A stretch of DNA of 64,000 nt from Lysobacter arvi (GTDB lineage Bacteria > Pseudomonadota > Gammaproteobacteria > Xanthomonadales > Xanthomonadaceae), in NCBI GenBank assembly GCA_031216755.1, contig JARUHG010000001.1:1-64000 (forward strand). The letters are read 5' to 3'. Positions 1 to 7,762 of this stretch are shown piece after piece. Every line of letters begins with the position of its first letter. Within the stretch, counting starts at the first letter, position 1. Made by a program: the position numbers and the translations under genes. The notes under the pieces are model-generated. The model saw only the letters and a list, made by a program, of their open reading frames with translations, made no database searches and was not told the DNA's origin.

Positions 1-516
1 AAGGCCGGGCAGGGCGAACCGAAGCCCGACACGCGCCGCCACGGACGGCATCGTTCGCCATCGAACGCGACAACGCGCGCGGCACTGCCGCGCGCCTGCC
101 GAACGCCCGGCCATGGAAGGCCGGGCAGGGCGAACCGAAGCCCGGCACGCCCCGCCATGGACGGCATCGTTCGCCATCGAACGCGACAACGCGTACGGCA
201 CTGCCGCGCGCCTGCCGAACGCCCGGCCACGGAAGGCCGGGCAGGGCGAACCGAAGCCCGACACGCGCCGCCACGGACGGCATCGTTCGCCATCGAACGC
301 GACAACGCGTACGGCACTGCCGCGCGCCTGCCGAACGCCCGGCCTCGGAAGGCCGGGCAGGGCGAACCGAAGCCCGGCACGTGCCGCCATGGACGGCATG
401 GTTCGCCATCGAACGCGAAAACGCGCGCGACACTGCCGCGGCCTGCGCGACGCCGGCCACGGAAGGCCGGCAGGGCGAGCCGAAGCCCGGCACGCGCCGC
501 CATGGACGGCATCGTT
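1..516. repeat. Tandem array of a 116-bp hairpin-rich repeat
   Basis: The same block restarts at 1, 117, 233, 349 and 463, giving spacings of 116, 116, 116 and 114 bases, so about 4.5 copies run off the left edge. Each unit holds a hairpin with arms GCCCGGCC/GGCCGGGC (for example 105-126), a 9+1+9 inverted repeat CGCGCGGCA/TGCCGCGCG, and a smaller CGTTCG/CGAACG stem. Copies differ by scattered substitutions. No open frame across it looks like a protein, and it ends about 120 bases before moaC. It resembles a structured intergenic repeat family, not a CRISPR. A degenerate inverted copy lies at 41531-41618. Confidence 0.9.
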
Positions 517-622
517 CGTCACCTGCACAAACGCCGCCTGCGACGGCAGGTCCGACGGCTACAACTTTAATGCCAACACGGACTTAATGAGACGCCAACG
601 TGCATCCCGTCGGCCGCAGCTG

Positions 623-628
623 CACAAT
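623..628 (+). promoter_or_regulatory. -10-like element of moaC, leaderless type
   Basis: CACAAT lies exactly 6 nt before the moaC ATG at 635. With the usual 6-7 nt from -10 to transcription start, the mRNA would begin at or next to the A of ATG. No Shine-Dalgarno is present and no good -35 is visible. The same geometry recurs at six other genes in the window. Confidence 0.5.
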
Positions 629-634
629 GCGCGC

Positions 635-1123
635 ATGAAAAAGCCCGCGAAGAAACTCACGCATATCGACCCCAAGGGGCGCCCTGCGATGGTCGACGTG
701 TCCGCGAAGGAAACGACAACCCGTGAGGCTCATGCCGAATGCCGCGTCCGCTTTCCGGCCGATGTCGCGCGGCAGTTGCACGCTTCGGGGCTGAAGAGCG
801 CCAAGGGCGGGATCGTCGAAACCGCGATCATCGCGGGCACCATGGCGGTGAAGCGCACGCACGAACTCATTCCGTTCTGCCACCCGTTGCCGATCGACGG
901 TTGTCGCGTCGCGATCGACTGGGACGGCGATGCGGTGCTGCGCATCGAGTGCGCGGTGAAGACCACGCACCGCACGGGCGTGGAAATGGAAGCGCTGACC
1001 GGCGCGACCGTCGCCGCGCTCACGGTCTACGACATGTGCAAGGCGTTGTCGCACCGCATCGTGCTGGGGCCGGCGAAACTGCTGGGCAAACGCGGCGGCA
1101 AACACGATTTTGGAGCCATGTGA
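635..1123 (+). CDS. moaC: Cyclic pyranopterin monophosphate synthase MoaC
   Basis: Molybdenum cofactor synthesis. MoaC works with MoaA to convert the GTP-derived cyclic intermediate into cyclic pyranopterin monophosphate in the cytoplasm. The 162-aa protein has the family length and hallmarks: [27 protein letters not shown] and a C-terminal KSGGK-like KRGGK. ATG 635 is chosen because family similarity begins just after it ([17 protein letters not shown]). The frame is open upstream only through the repeat array. The stop TGA overlaps the moaD start by one base. moaA is not in the window. Confidence 0.95.
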   Translation: MKKPAKKLTHIDPKGRPAMVDVSAKETTTREAHAECRVRFPADVARQLHASGLKSAKGGIVETAIIAGTMAVKRTHELIPFCHPLPIDGCRVAIDWDGDAVLRIECAVKTTHRTGVEMEALTGATVAALTVYDMCKALSHRIVLGPAKLLGKRGGKHDFGAM

Positions 1124-1362
1124 TGGCGCAGGTAACCGTGCTGTACTTCGCCAGCCTGCGCGATGCCGCGGGCACCGCATCGGAGACCGTCGAGTGCGAC
1201 GGCGACCTGCGCGCGCTGTATTCGATGCTGCGCGAGCGTCACGGCTTCGCTCTCCCCGTCGAACGCCTGCGCGTCGCGGTCGATGGTGCGTTCGCGCGCT
1301 GGAACGACGAGGTGCGCGCCGGCAGCGAGATCGCGTTCATCCCACCGGTAAGCGGCGGATAA
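1123..1362 (+). CDS. moaD: Molybdopterin synthase small subunit MoaD
   Basis: Sulfur-carrier subunit of molybdopterin synthase. The C-terminal glycine is thiocarboxylated and donates sulfur to cyclic pyranopterin monophosphate in the MoaE active site. The 79-aa ubiquitin-fold protein ends in PPVSGG with the required terminal Gly-Gly. It starts within the moaC stop codon (TGATG), so translational coupling is likely. Confidence 0.95.
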   Translation: MAQVTVLYFASLRDAAGTASETVECDGDLRALYSMLRERHGFALPVERLRVAVDGAFARWNDEVRAGSEIAFIPPVSGG

Positions 1363-1470
1363 GCGCACGCTGCCGCTGGCCACGCGTGCCTGCCGGGATC
1401 GCGGCACAACTCGATCCGCAGGCGCCCGCCGCGAGTCGTCCCACCTGCATCTTCTGCACGTCCCGAGTGC

Positions 1471-1476
1471 CACAAT
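1471..1476 (+). promoter_or_regulatory. -10-like element of moaE, leaderless type
   Basis: CACAAT followed by 6 nt and then the moaE ATG at 1483, with no Shine-Dalgarno. The 120-bp gap after moaD plus this element suggests moaE has its own leaderless promoter although it lies in the moa cluster. No convincing -35 is seen. Confidence 0.5.
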
Positions 1477-1482
1477 CACGCC

Positions 1483-1908
1483 ATGAGCCGTTTCTTCCTA
1501 GCGCAAACGCCCATCGACACCGCCACGCTGCGTGCCGACCTGCTCGACGACCGGGTCGGCGGCTACGCCAGTTTCGAGGGTTGGGTGCGCAACCATAACG
1601 ACGGCCGCGACGTGCTGGGCCTGCGCTACGAAGCCTACGTCGCGCTCGCCGAAGCCGAAGGCGCCAAGGTGCTCGACGAGGCCTGCGGGAAGTTCGACAT
1701 TCTCGACGCCCGCTGCGTGCATCGGATCGGCGATCTGGTCATCGGCGAAATGGCCGTGTGGGTCGGCGTGAGTGCCGCGCATCGCGATGCCGCGTTCGCC
1801 GCGTGCCGCTACATCATCGACGAGGTGAAGGCGCGCGTGCCCATCTGGAAGCACGAACGCTACGCCGAAGGCGACGCGAACTGGCTCCATCCCGATTCGA
1901 AGCCCTGA
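1483..1908 (+). CDS. moaE: Molybdopterin synthase large subunit MoaE
   Basis: Catalytic subunit of molybdopterin synthase, which inserts two sulfurs carried by MoaD. The 141-aa length fits the family. Conserved stretches include the N-terminal GGYASFEGWVRNHNDGR block, HRIGDL..GEMAVWVGVSAAHR, and the C-terminal VPIWKHERYAEG with the catalytic lysine. It lies 120 bases after moaD and only 23 bases before the GTG of the next gene. Confidence 0.95.
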   Translation: MSRFFLAQTPIDTATLRADLLDDRVGGYASFEGWVRNHNDGRDVLGLRYEAYVALAEAEGAKVLDEACGKFDILDARCVHRIGDLVIGEMAVWVGVSAAHRDAAFAACRYIIDEVKARVPIWKHERYAEGDANWLHPDSKP

Positions 1909-1931
1909 CCGGCACCGCCCAGGAGGACGCC

Positions 1932-2939
1932 GTGATTCGCGATCTCGCACTTCCGCTGTCGATCGCCGCGCTGTTCGCGGCCATGCCGGTATCCGCGGGC
2001 GACCTGCTGGTCGGCAACAAATCCGCCGACACCGTGTGGCGCCTGTCGACGAAGGACGGCTCGCGCATCGGGCAATTCGCGACGGGACAGGGGCCGCACG
2101 AGATCGTCGTCAGCGACGACAACCGCTTCGCCCTGGTCAGCAATTACGGCGCGGCCACGCCCGGGCGCAGCATCACCGTCCTCGACCTGCGCAAACCCGG
2201 CGGCACCCGTACGCTCGATCTGGGCGACAACGGCAGACCGCACGGCATGCGCCTGCTGCCCGGCGGCAATCGCATCGTGGTGACGACCGAGGCCTCGCGC
2301 AAACTGTTGCTGGTGGATGTGGCGAGCGGACGCGTCGAGCACGAAATCGATCTCGGCGAGGGCCGCGGGCACATGGTCGCGGTGTCGCGCGATGGAAACA
2401 CCGCGTTCGTGACCAAGATCGACGCCGGCACCGTCAGCCGTGTCGATCTGGCCGCCCGCACGAAAACGCACGAAGTCCCGGCGGGTGCAGGTGCCGAGGG
2501 CGTTGCGGTGCATCCGGCCAGCGGCGAAGTCTGGGTCAGCAATCGCGAAGCCGGCACCGTGACGGTGCACGATCCCAAGACGCTGGCGATTCGACGCACC
2601 ATCGCCAGTGAAGGCTTTCCGATCCGCGTCGTCTTTACTTCCGACGGCCGCCACGCGCTGGTGACCAACGCCCGTGCCGCGACGCTGTCGGTCATCGACA
2701 CGAACAAGTACGCCGTTGCGCATACCGTGGCGCTGTCGCGTCCCGGCGTCGAATATCGCGAGACGATGCTGGGCAGAGCGGCGTTGCCGATCGGCGTCAT
2801 CGCCGATCCGAAGCTGCCGCGCGTGTACGCCGCCGTCAGCGGTGGCGACGAGCTCGCGGTGATCGACACCGAGCAGTGGAAGGTCATCGACCACTGGAAG
2901 ACCGGCCGCGAGCCGGACGCGCTGGGGATCGTGGAGTAG
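1932..2939 (+). CDS. Secreted YncE-like beta-propeller repeat protein
   Basis: A 335-aa protein with a cleavable signal peptide (IAALFAAMPVSA then GD) and repeated blades of the form VSDDNRFALVSNYG, PGGNRIVVTTEASRKLLLVDV, SRDGNTAFVTKIDAGTVSRVDL and HPASGEVWVSNREAGTVTVHD. These are typical of YVTN/YncE seven-bladed propellers in the periplasm. No catalytic residues or c-type heme motif are seen, so binding partner and function are unknown. GTG 1932 is chosen because a perfect AGGAGG sits 5 nt upstream and the signal peptide starts there. The open frame continues upstream but overlaps moaE. Confidence 0.8.
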   Translation: MIRDLALPLSIAALFAAMPVSAGDLLVGNKSADTVWRLSTKDGSRIGQFATGQGPHEIVVSDDNRFALVSNYGAATPGRSITVLDLRKPGGTRTLDLGDNGRPHGMRLLPGGNRIVVTTEASRKLLLVDVASGRVEHEIDLGEGRGHMVAVSRDGNTAFVTKIDAGTVSRVDLAARTKTHEVPAGAGAEGVAVHPASGEVWVSNREAGTVTVHDPKTLAIRRTIASEGFPIRVVFTSDGRHALVTNARAATLSVIDTNKYAVAHTVALSRPGVEYRETMLGRAALPIGVIADPKLPRVYAAVSGGDELAVIDTEQWKVIDHWKTGREPDALGIVE

Positions 2940-3140
2940 GGCGTCCAGCCTGTTGTATCAGGCGCGTCGTCACGAAGATCGGCATGGGTCCCAGCTTTCG
3001 CTTGAACGACGGAGACCGTTTACCCCGATGGGAGTGCCCGCGCGGTGTGGGCCTGGGTACCGGCCTTGCCGGGATGACGACTTTTTGGTTGCACCGGCTA
3101 ACGATGCAGACCTCGGCGGCACCTTCCACGACACAACAGC

Positions 3141-3375
3141 CCCCCTTGGTAAGGGCGCCCCGGCAGGGTTGGGGATCCGAGATTCGTATCGGTGCCCAAG
3201 GTTCGCCGTGCAAACCTTGGGATCCCATGCGCAGCATGGATGCCCCCTTGGTAAGGCCGCCTCGGCAGGGTTGGGGCTCCGAGATTCGTATTGGCGCCCA
3301 AGGCTCGCCGTGCAAACCTAGGGATTCCATGCGCAGCATGGATGCAGCCCCCTTGGTAAGGGGGCGCCGCGGCAG
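3141..3375. repeat. Second tandem repeat family, about 102-bp period
   Basis: The block CCCCCTTGGTAAG recurs at 3141, 3243 and 3348 (spacings 102 and 105), giving two full copies and a partial third. Each full copy holds a CATGC-GCA-GCATG stem. The first copy has a CCAAGGTT/AACCTTGG hairpin that is degraded in the second. The flank 2940-3140 shows only repeat-like, non-coding DNA (a CCCAGCTTTCGCT-type motif). No gene is supported between 2940 and 3466. Confidence 0.8.
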
Positions 3376-3405
3376 CGGCGGGGATCGGAAGTGCATGGCC
3401 CGGGG

Positions 3406-3435
3406 CCCGCGATTTTGCGAACGCAAAAGCGCGGG
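3406..3435 (-). terminator. Long hairpin downstream of the SRP RNA
   Basis: Near-perfect inverted repeat: CCCGCG-A-TTTTGCG, AA, CGCAAAA-G-CGCGGG. It gives 13 pairs with one mismatch. On the minus strand it begins 32 nt after the SRP RNA 3' end. No U-run follows, so termination is inferred, not shown. Confidence 0.45.
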
Positions 3436-3466
3436 GTCGCAGACGCGCAGCGTCCAGACGGGCGAT

Positions 3467-3568
3467 GACCCCGCCGGCTGACCTCGGCACCCGCGTCAGT
3501 CGATACCGTTGCTGCCTTCCGGCCCTGGCGGGGTTTTCGACCTAGCGTCGCGAGGGGCCGACGGGGCC
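3467..3568 (-). ncRNA. ffs: Signal recognition particle 4.5S RNA
   Basis: RNA component of the signal recognition particle, which binds Ffh and targets nascent membrane proteins. Read on the minus strand it has the diagnostic apical loop with GGGCCGGAAGGCAGCAAC (GGAA tetraloop plus asymmetric A-rich loop). Its ends pair: 5' GGCCCCG with 3' CGGGGUC. The 102-nt length matches the short bacterial SRP RNA. The ends are set by this terminal pairing and may be off by a few bases. It lies between tRNA-Ser and the repeats and points away from dnaX. Confidence 0.92.
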
Positions 3569-3586
3569 ACCATAGAGACTTGCATC

Positions 3587-3609
3587 AAAAGCCCCGCCAA
3601 CGGCGGGGC
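3587..3609 (-). terminator. Rho-independent terminator after tRNA-Ser
   Basis: On the minus strand GCCCCGCC-GTT-GGCGGGGC is followed by TTTT. It sits 12 nt after the CCA end of the tRNA and before the SRP RNA. It should separate the two RNAs or allow partial read-through into ffs. Confidence 0.8.
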
Positions 3610-3620
3610 TTCATCGAATC

Positions 3621-3713
3621 TGGCGGAGAGAGGGGGATTCGAACCCCCGAAGCGCGGTTTAGACGCTTACACACTTTCCAGGCGTGCTCCTTCAACCACT
3701 CGGACACCTCTCC
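3621..3713 (-). tRNA. tRNA-Ser (anticodon GGA)
   Basis: Minus-strand 93-nt class II tRNA. It starts GGAGAGGTGTCCGAGTGG, has a long variable arm typical of serine tRNAs, a GGTTCGAATCC T-loop and an encoded 3' CCA. The acceptor arms GGAGAGG/CCTCTCC pair. The anticodon loop CTGGAAA gives GGA at 3677-3679, reading UCC and UCU codons. Confidence 0.97.
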
Positions 3714-3786
3714 GGACTTGCAACTTCTTCCCGGGAGGCCTGAACGCGGCGCGAGGCCCGCTCAAGGGTGCACTCCAGGGCCGTGA

Positions 3787-3815
3787 ATTCTAGCCGCCAG
3801 GCCCGGCATGGACAA
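3787..3815 (-). promoter_or_regulatory. Sigma-70-type promoter of tRNA-Ser
   Basis: Minus strand: -35 TTGTCC (3810-3815), 17-nt spacer, -10 TAGAAT (3787-3792). Predicted transcription starts near 3780, leaving about a 65-nt 5' leader for processing before the tRNA. Confidence 0.65.
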
Positions 3816-3855
3816 GCGACGCCTTCGCGGTCGCAGCCGGCGCGATGCGCCGTGG

Positions 3856-3861
3856 CAGAAT
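3856..3861 (+). promoter_or_regulatory. -10-like element of dnaX, leaderless type
   Basis: CAGAAT followed by GAGGGC and then the dnaX ATG at 3868, the same 6-nt spacing as at other genes. GAGGG could act as a very close Shine-Dalgarno, so this is the least clear member of the set. Confidence 0.4.
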
Positions 3862-3867
3862 GAGGGC

Positions 3868-5754
3868 ATGTCCTATCTTGTCCTCGCCCGTAAGTGGCGT
3901 CCGAAACGCTTCGCCGAGCTGGTCGGGCAGGAGCATGTGGTGCGCGCGCTCAGCAACGCGCTCGACACGGGCCGCGTCCACCATGCCTTCCTGTTCACCG
4001 GAACGCGCGGCGTCGGCAAGACCACCATCGCCCGCATCTTCGCCAAGTCGCTCAATTGCGAGCGTGGCACCTCGGCCGAACCCTGCGGTGAATGCGCGGC
4101 CTGCCGCGACATCGATGCCGGCCGGTTCATCGACCTGCTCGAGATCGACGCCGCCAGCAACACCGGCGTGGACGACGTGCGCGAGGTCATCGACAACGCG
4201 CAGTACATGCCCAGCCGCGGTCGGGTGAAGGTCTACCTGATCGACGAAGTGCACATGCTGTCCAAGTCGGCCTTCAACGCGCTGCTGAAGACGCTGGAGG
4301 AGCCGCCGGGGCACGTGAAGTTCCTGCTGGCCACGACCGATCCGCAGAAACTGCCGGTGACCGTGCTCTCGCGCTGCCTGCAGTTCAACCTCAAGCGGCT
4401 GGACGAGCAGCAGATCCACGGCCAGATGACGCGCATCCTCGAAGCCGAGGGCATTCCCGCCGAGGCCGGCGCGATCCGCCAGCTCGCCAAGGCGGCCGAC
4501 GGCAGCCTGCGCGACGGCCTTTCGCTGCTCGACCAGGCCATCGCCTACACCGGTGCCAGCGCTGGCGCCGATGGCGGCACGCTGACCGACGCAGGCGTGG
4601 CCGCCATGCTGGGCACGGTCGATCGCACCCGCGTCGGCGCGCTGCTGACGGCGCTGGCCGACGGAAACGGCGAACGCCTGCTGGCCGAAGTCGCGACGCT
4701 GGCCGAGTTCTCGCCCGAGTGGGGCGGCGTGCTGGACGCCTTCAGCGATGCGTTGCATCGCGTGCAGGTGCGCCAGCTGGTGCCCGGCGCCGACGTCGAG
4801 GCCGATGGGGTGGACGTGGATGCGCTTGCCGCCCGCCTTCGGCCGGAGGTCGTGCAACTGTGGTACCAGATGGCGCTCAACGGCCGGCGCGATCTCGCCC
4901 TCGCGCCGAGTCCGCGCGCCGGTTTCGAGATGAGCCTGCTGCGCATGCTCGCGTTCCGTCCATCCGAAGGAGAGGGCGCGCGCGCTGCGACGCCGTCGTC
5001 GGGTACGGACCGAGAAGCCGCTCGCAGCGCTGCGTCCGCTGCGCCCCCGGCACCGTTGTCGCCGCGCGTGCCGCCGCCGAATCCGTTCGCCGATGCGGCC
5101 CCGCCGACCAGGCCGGCGCCGCCGCGCGAAGCACCGCAGCCTCGCGACGCCACGCCGGTGCGTGAAGCGTCGCGTCCGGCGCCGTCGCCAACGGCGGCGG
5201 ACGATCCGCCGCCGTGGGAGGTGCCGCGCGAAGCGGCGGTCGCCCGCGAGATTCCGCGCGAGTCGACCGCCGTGCCGCAGGCCGTCCCGCCGCCGGTGGC
5301 GCCGCCGGCGCCCAGCGTCGCGCACGCCCCGCGTCCCGGCTTCGTCCACGATGCCGGCATCGCCGATGCCGATGCGTGGCACTCGCTGGTCGCGAACTCC
5401 AACCTGCGCGGTCCAGCGCGCGTGCTCGCCGAACACGCCGGCTTCGTCGGCTATGCCGATGGCGTGCTCAGCCTGTCGCTTTCGGCCGACGACGACCTCC
5501 TGCGCGGCAACGCGGTGACGGTGAACCTCGTCGCCGAGGCGCTCGCGCCGGCGCTCGGCGTCGCGCCGCAGATCCGTTTCGTCGAAGCGTCGCGCCCGGC
5601 CGAGTCGCTGCGCCAGCGAAACGAGCGCGCGCGCGACCAGCGCCAGGCCGATGCCGAAGCGAACTTCATGAACGATCCCGACGTGCAGCGGCTGATCTCC
5701 CAGCACGGCGCGAAGATCGTGCCGGACTCGATCCGTCCTTACGACGAAAACTGA
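3868..5754 (+). CDS. dnaX: DNA polymerase III subunit tau/gamma
   Basis: Clamp-loader ATPase that loads the beta clamp and bridges polymerase core and DnaB. In the 628-aa protein the AAA+ part has Walker A GTRGVGKT (residues 45-52), a zinc site with C64, C73, C76 and C79, Walker B LIDEVHM (D126, E127), sensor TTD and the SRC arginine-finger motif near residue 169. A Pro/Ala-rich linker (about 370-500) precedes the tau C-terminal domain. ATG 3868 is preferred over an upstream in-frame ATG at 3808 because the family begins [13 protein letters not shown] see no A-rich slippery heptamer for making gamma. Confidence 0.97.
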   Translation: MSYLVLARKWRPKRFAELVGQEHVVRALSNALDTGRVHHAFLFTGTRGVGKTTIARIFAKSLNCERGTSAEPCGECAACRDIDAGRFIDLLEIDAASNTGVDDVREVIDNAQYMPSRGRVKVYLIDEVHMLSKSAFNALLKTLEEPPGHVKFLLATTDPQKLPVTVLSRCLQFNLKRLDEQQIHGQMTRILEAEGIPAEAGAIRQLAKAADGSLRDGLSLLDQAIAYTGASAGADGGTLTDAGVAAMLGTVDRTRVGALLTALADGNGERLLAEVATLAEFSPEWGGVLDAFSDALHRVQVRQLVPGADVEADGVDVDALAARLRPEVVQLWYQMALNGRRDLALAPSPRAGFEMSLLRMLAFRPSEGEGARAATPSSGTDREAARSAASAAPPAPLSPRVPPPNPFADAAPPTRPAPPREAPQPRDATPVREASRPAPSPTAADDPPPWEVPREAAVAREIPRESTAVPQAVPPPVAPPAPSVAHAPRPGFVHDAGIADADAWHSLVANSNLRGPARVLAEHAGFVGYADGVLSLSLSADDDLLRGNAVTVNLVAEALAPALGVAPQIRFVEASRPAESLRQRNERARDQRQADAEANFMNDPDVQRLISQHGAKIVPDSIRPYDEN

Positions 5755-5812
5755 CACCGCCGCGCTCGCGCGAGCCGCGGCCCAACGCCCCCACTGGAAC
5801 ACGAGAACGAAC

Positions 5813-6133
5813 ATGCGTGGAAACATCGCCCAATTGATGCAGCAGGCGCAGCGGATGCAGGAAAACGTGCAGCGCGCCCAGGAAGAACTCGGCAAGCTGG
5901 AAGTGACCGGCAACGCCGGCGGCGGCATGGTCAGCGTGACCATCACCGGTCGCATGGAGTGCCGCAAGGTGCGCATCGATCCGAGCGTGCTGAGCGACCA
6001 GGAAATGGTCGAGGACCTGATCGCCGCCGCGTTCAACGACGCCGTCAACAAGGTCAACGCCGAGTCGCAGGCCAAGATGTCGGCCGCCACCGCCGGCATG
6101 CCGCTGCCGCCTGGCATGAAGATGCCGTTCTGA
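5813..6133 (+). CDS. ybaB: YbaB/EbfC nucleoid-associated protein
   Basis: Small DNA-binding protein of 106 aa that coats DNA as a dimer. Typical features are the N-terminal helix [23 protein letters not shown], the strand [22 protein letters not shown] and the C-terminal [11 protein letters not shown]. It sits between dnaX and recR, the classic arrangement that links it to replication and repair. Confidence 0.95.
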   Translation: MRGNIAQLMQQAQRMQENVQRAQEELGKLEVTGNAGGGMVSVTITGRMECRKVRIDPSVLSDQEMVEDLIAAAFNDAVNKVNAESQAKMSAATAGMPLPPGMKMPF

Positions 6134-6191
6134 TGATCCGCGTCGCCGCCTTCGCGCCGGCCCGCTCCGGCGTGGGCGGCGCGCGCAACGC

Positions 6192-6791
6192 ATGACGTCC
6201 TCCCTGCTCGAACAACTGATCGACGCCTTGCGCGTGCTGCCCGGCGTCGGGCAGAAATCCGCGCAACGCATGGCCTACCACCTGCTCGAACGCGAACGGG
6301 CGGGCGGACAGCGCCTGTCGGTCGCGCTCGCCGACGCGATCGAGAAGATCGGCCACTGCGCGCGCTGCCGCGATTTCAGCGAGACGCCCGTGTGCGCGAC
6401 CTGCGCCAGCGCCGCGCGCGACGCCCACCAACTGTGCGCCGTGGAATCTCCTGCGGACCGGTTGGCGATCGAACAGGCCACCGGTTACCGCGGCCTGTAC
6501 TTCGTGCTGCAGGGACGGCTGTCGCCGCTGGACGGCATCGGTCCGCGCGAACTGGGCCTGGACACGCTCACCGCGCGACTGGCGGAAGGCGAGGTGCAGG
6601 AGCTGATCATCGCCACCAATCCCACCGTGGAAGGCGAGGCGACCGCCCATTACCTCGCGCAACTGGCGCGCCAGCACGGCGTGCGGCCGAGCCGCCTCGC
6701 GCATGGCGTGCCGCTGGGCGGCGAGCTGGAATACGTCGATCGCGGCACGTTGTCGCATGCGTTCGGCAGCCGCACCGAAGTCCCGGACTAG
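6192..6791 (+). CDS. recR: Recombination mediator protein RecR
   Basis: Acts with RecO and RecF to load RecA on gapped DNA. The 199-aa protein has a helix-hairpin-helix ([13 protein letters not shown]), a zinc finger with C56, C59, C68 and C71, and a Toprim domain starting [14 protein letters not shown] with the [16 protein letters not shown] motif. It follows ybaB by 58 bases; recO lies far away at 37127. Confidence 0.97.
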   Translation: MTSSLLEQLIDALRVLPGVGQKSAQRMAYHLLERERAGGQRLSVALADAIEKIGHCARCRDFSETPVCATCASAARDAHQLCAVESPADRLAIEQATGYRGLYFVLQGRLSPLDGIGPRELGLDTLTARLAEGEVQELIIATNPTVEGEATAHYLAQLARQHGVRPSRLAHGVPLGGELEYVDRGTLSHAFGSRTEVPD

Positions 6792-6849
6792 CGGCGCCCT
6801 CGCGGCGATTGCGGCATCATCGCGTCCTCGCCCCGCAACGAGCGCGCCC

Positions 6850-7200
6850 ATGTCCGACACCATCTTCCACAAGATCATCCGCCGCGAGATCCCGGCCGAC
6901 GTCGTCTACGAGGACGACCACCTCATCGCATTCCGCGACATCGCGCCGCAGGCGCCGGTGCACGTGCTGTTCGTGCCCAAGGCGGACATCGCCACGCTCA
7001 ACGACCTGCAGGCGGACCAGGCGGCCATCGTCGGCCGCCTGGCCCATGCCGCGGCCGATTACGCAAAACGCGAAGGCTTCGCCGAAGACGGCTACCGCAT
7101 CGTGATGAACTGCAACGGCCACGGCGGGCAGACGGTGTTCCAGATCCACCTGCATCTGCTCGCGGGTGCGCCACTGGGTCGCTTCGGAACGCCCCGGTAG
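6850..7200 (+). CDS. HIT family nucleotide-binding protein (HinT-like)
   Basis: A 116-aa histidine-triad protein of the Hint branch, predicted to hydrolyse nucleoside phosphoramidates or acyl-adenylates. It has the N-terminal MSDTIFHKIIRREIPADVVYED block and the C-terminal triad region. The triad reads Q98-I-H100-L-H102-L-L, so the first histidine is glutamine while the catalytic middle His and the last His remain. ATG 6850 is the family start. No clear Shine-Dalgarno is seen. Confidence 0.92.
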   Translation: MSDTIFHKIIRREIPADVVYEDDHLIAFRDIAPQAPVHVLFVPKADIATLNDLQADQAAIVGRLAHAAADYAKREGFAEDGYRIVMNCNGHGGQTVFQIHLHLLAGAPLGRFGTPR

Positions 7201-7230
7201 GCCGTACGCCGCGGGTGGCCAGCCACGAAA

Positions 7231-7255
7231 AAGCCCGCCTTGCGGCGGGCTTTTG
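7231..7255. terminator. Bidirectional rho-independent terminator
   Basis: AGCCCGCC-TTGC-GGCGGGCT flanked by A-run and T-run. It separates the convergent HIT gene (plus) and the Slp-like gene (minus) and can serve both. Confidence 0.85.
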
Positions 7256-7276
7256 CTCATGCGCGCGGGCGGGCGA

Positions 7277-7762
7277 TCACCACCAGCCCCACCACGGCCA
7301 CGGGGCCGGGTACTGCACCACGTCCACGGTCTCGCGCACCGGCCAGAGGTAGACCACGTCGGCTTCCACGCGCGGGAAGCGGTAGTCGTATTCGCCGATG
7401 CGGCGGTTCTCGTAGCCGGCGATGCGGCCGATGAAAGTCACCTCGCGATTCTTCTCGAACACCGCCGGGTCATAGAACCCGGTCCGGCAGGCGAGGAAGC
7501 GGCCGCCGGTATCGTCGCTGCCCCAGTACGGACGCGCCGATTCGTTGAGGTTGGTGGAGATCATCTCGAAGCAGGTGCGGTTCTGCTGCGGCTCCACGGC
7601 GACGATGCGGCCACCCCAGCGCACCGACGCACCGGTGGAATCGGAGGCCGCAGCCTCGCGCGGCGTGATCGGGTTGTAGTTGCCCTGCAGCGGTTGCGGC
7701 GCCGACACGCACGCCGACAGCAGCGCGGTGCCCAGGGCAAGTAGGACGAGACGGACGTTCAT
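7277..7762 (-). CDS. Slp family outer-membrane lipoprotein
   Basis: A 161-aa lipoprotein: signal peptide with lipobox LSAC (C18) and a mature part beginning VSAPQPLQGNY. It resembles Slp (starvation-inducible, outer-membrane-anchored) in motifs such as VRWGGRIVAVE, TCFEM and EVTFIGRIAGYE. The C-terminus is tryptophan/proline rich (PAPWPWWGWW). Its ATG overlaps the stop of the transglutaminase gene (ATGA), so it is the last gene of the MoxR operon. Role unknown beyond the family name. Confidence 0.85.
   Translation of the reverse strand: MNVRLVLLALGTALLSACVSAPQPLQGNYNPITPREAAASDSTGASVRWGGRIVAVEPQQNRTCFEMISTNLNESARPYWGSDDTGGRFLACRTGFYDPAVFEKNREVTFIGRIAGYENRRIGEYDYRFPRVEADVVYLWPVRETVDVVQYPAPWPWWGWW

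Noticed and set aside
1-516. CRISPR array
   Set aside because: The whole 116-base unit is repeated without unique spacers, and no cas genes are present.
113-634. N-terminal extension of moaC through the repeat array
   Set aside because: The extra 174 codons translate the 116-bp repeat and are not MoaC-like. Family similarity begins just after ATG 635.
3141-3375. CRISPR or coding repeat
   Set aside because: Copies are contiguous and near-identical with no spacers; frames through it overlap in several phases without protein character.
3790-6117. Long minus-strand frame opposite dnaX
   Set aside because: Composition is Arg/His-rich with no recognisable domain, and it lies fully antisense to dnaX.
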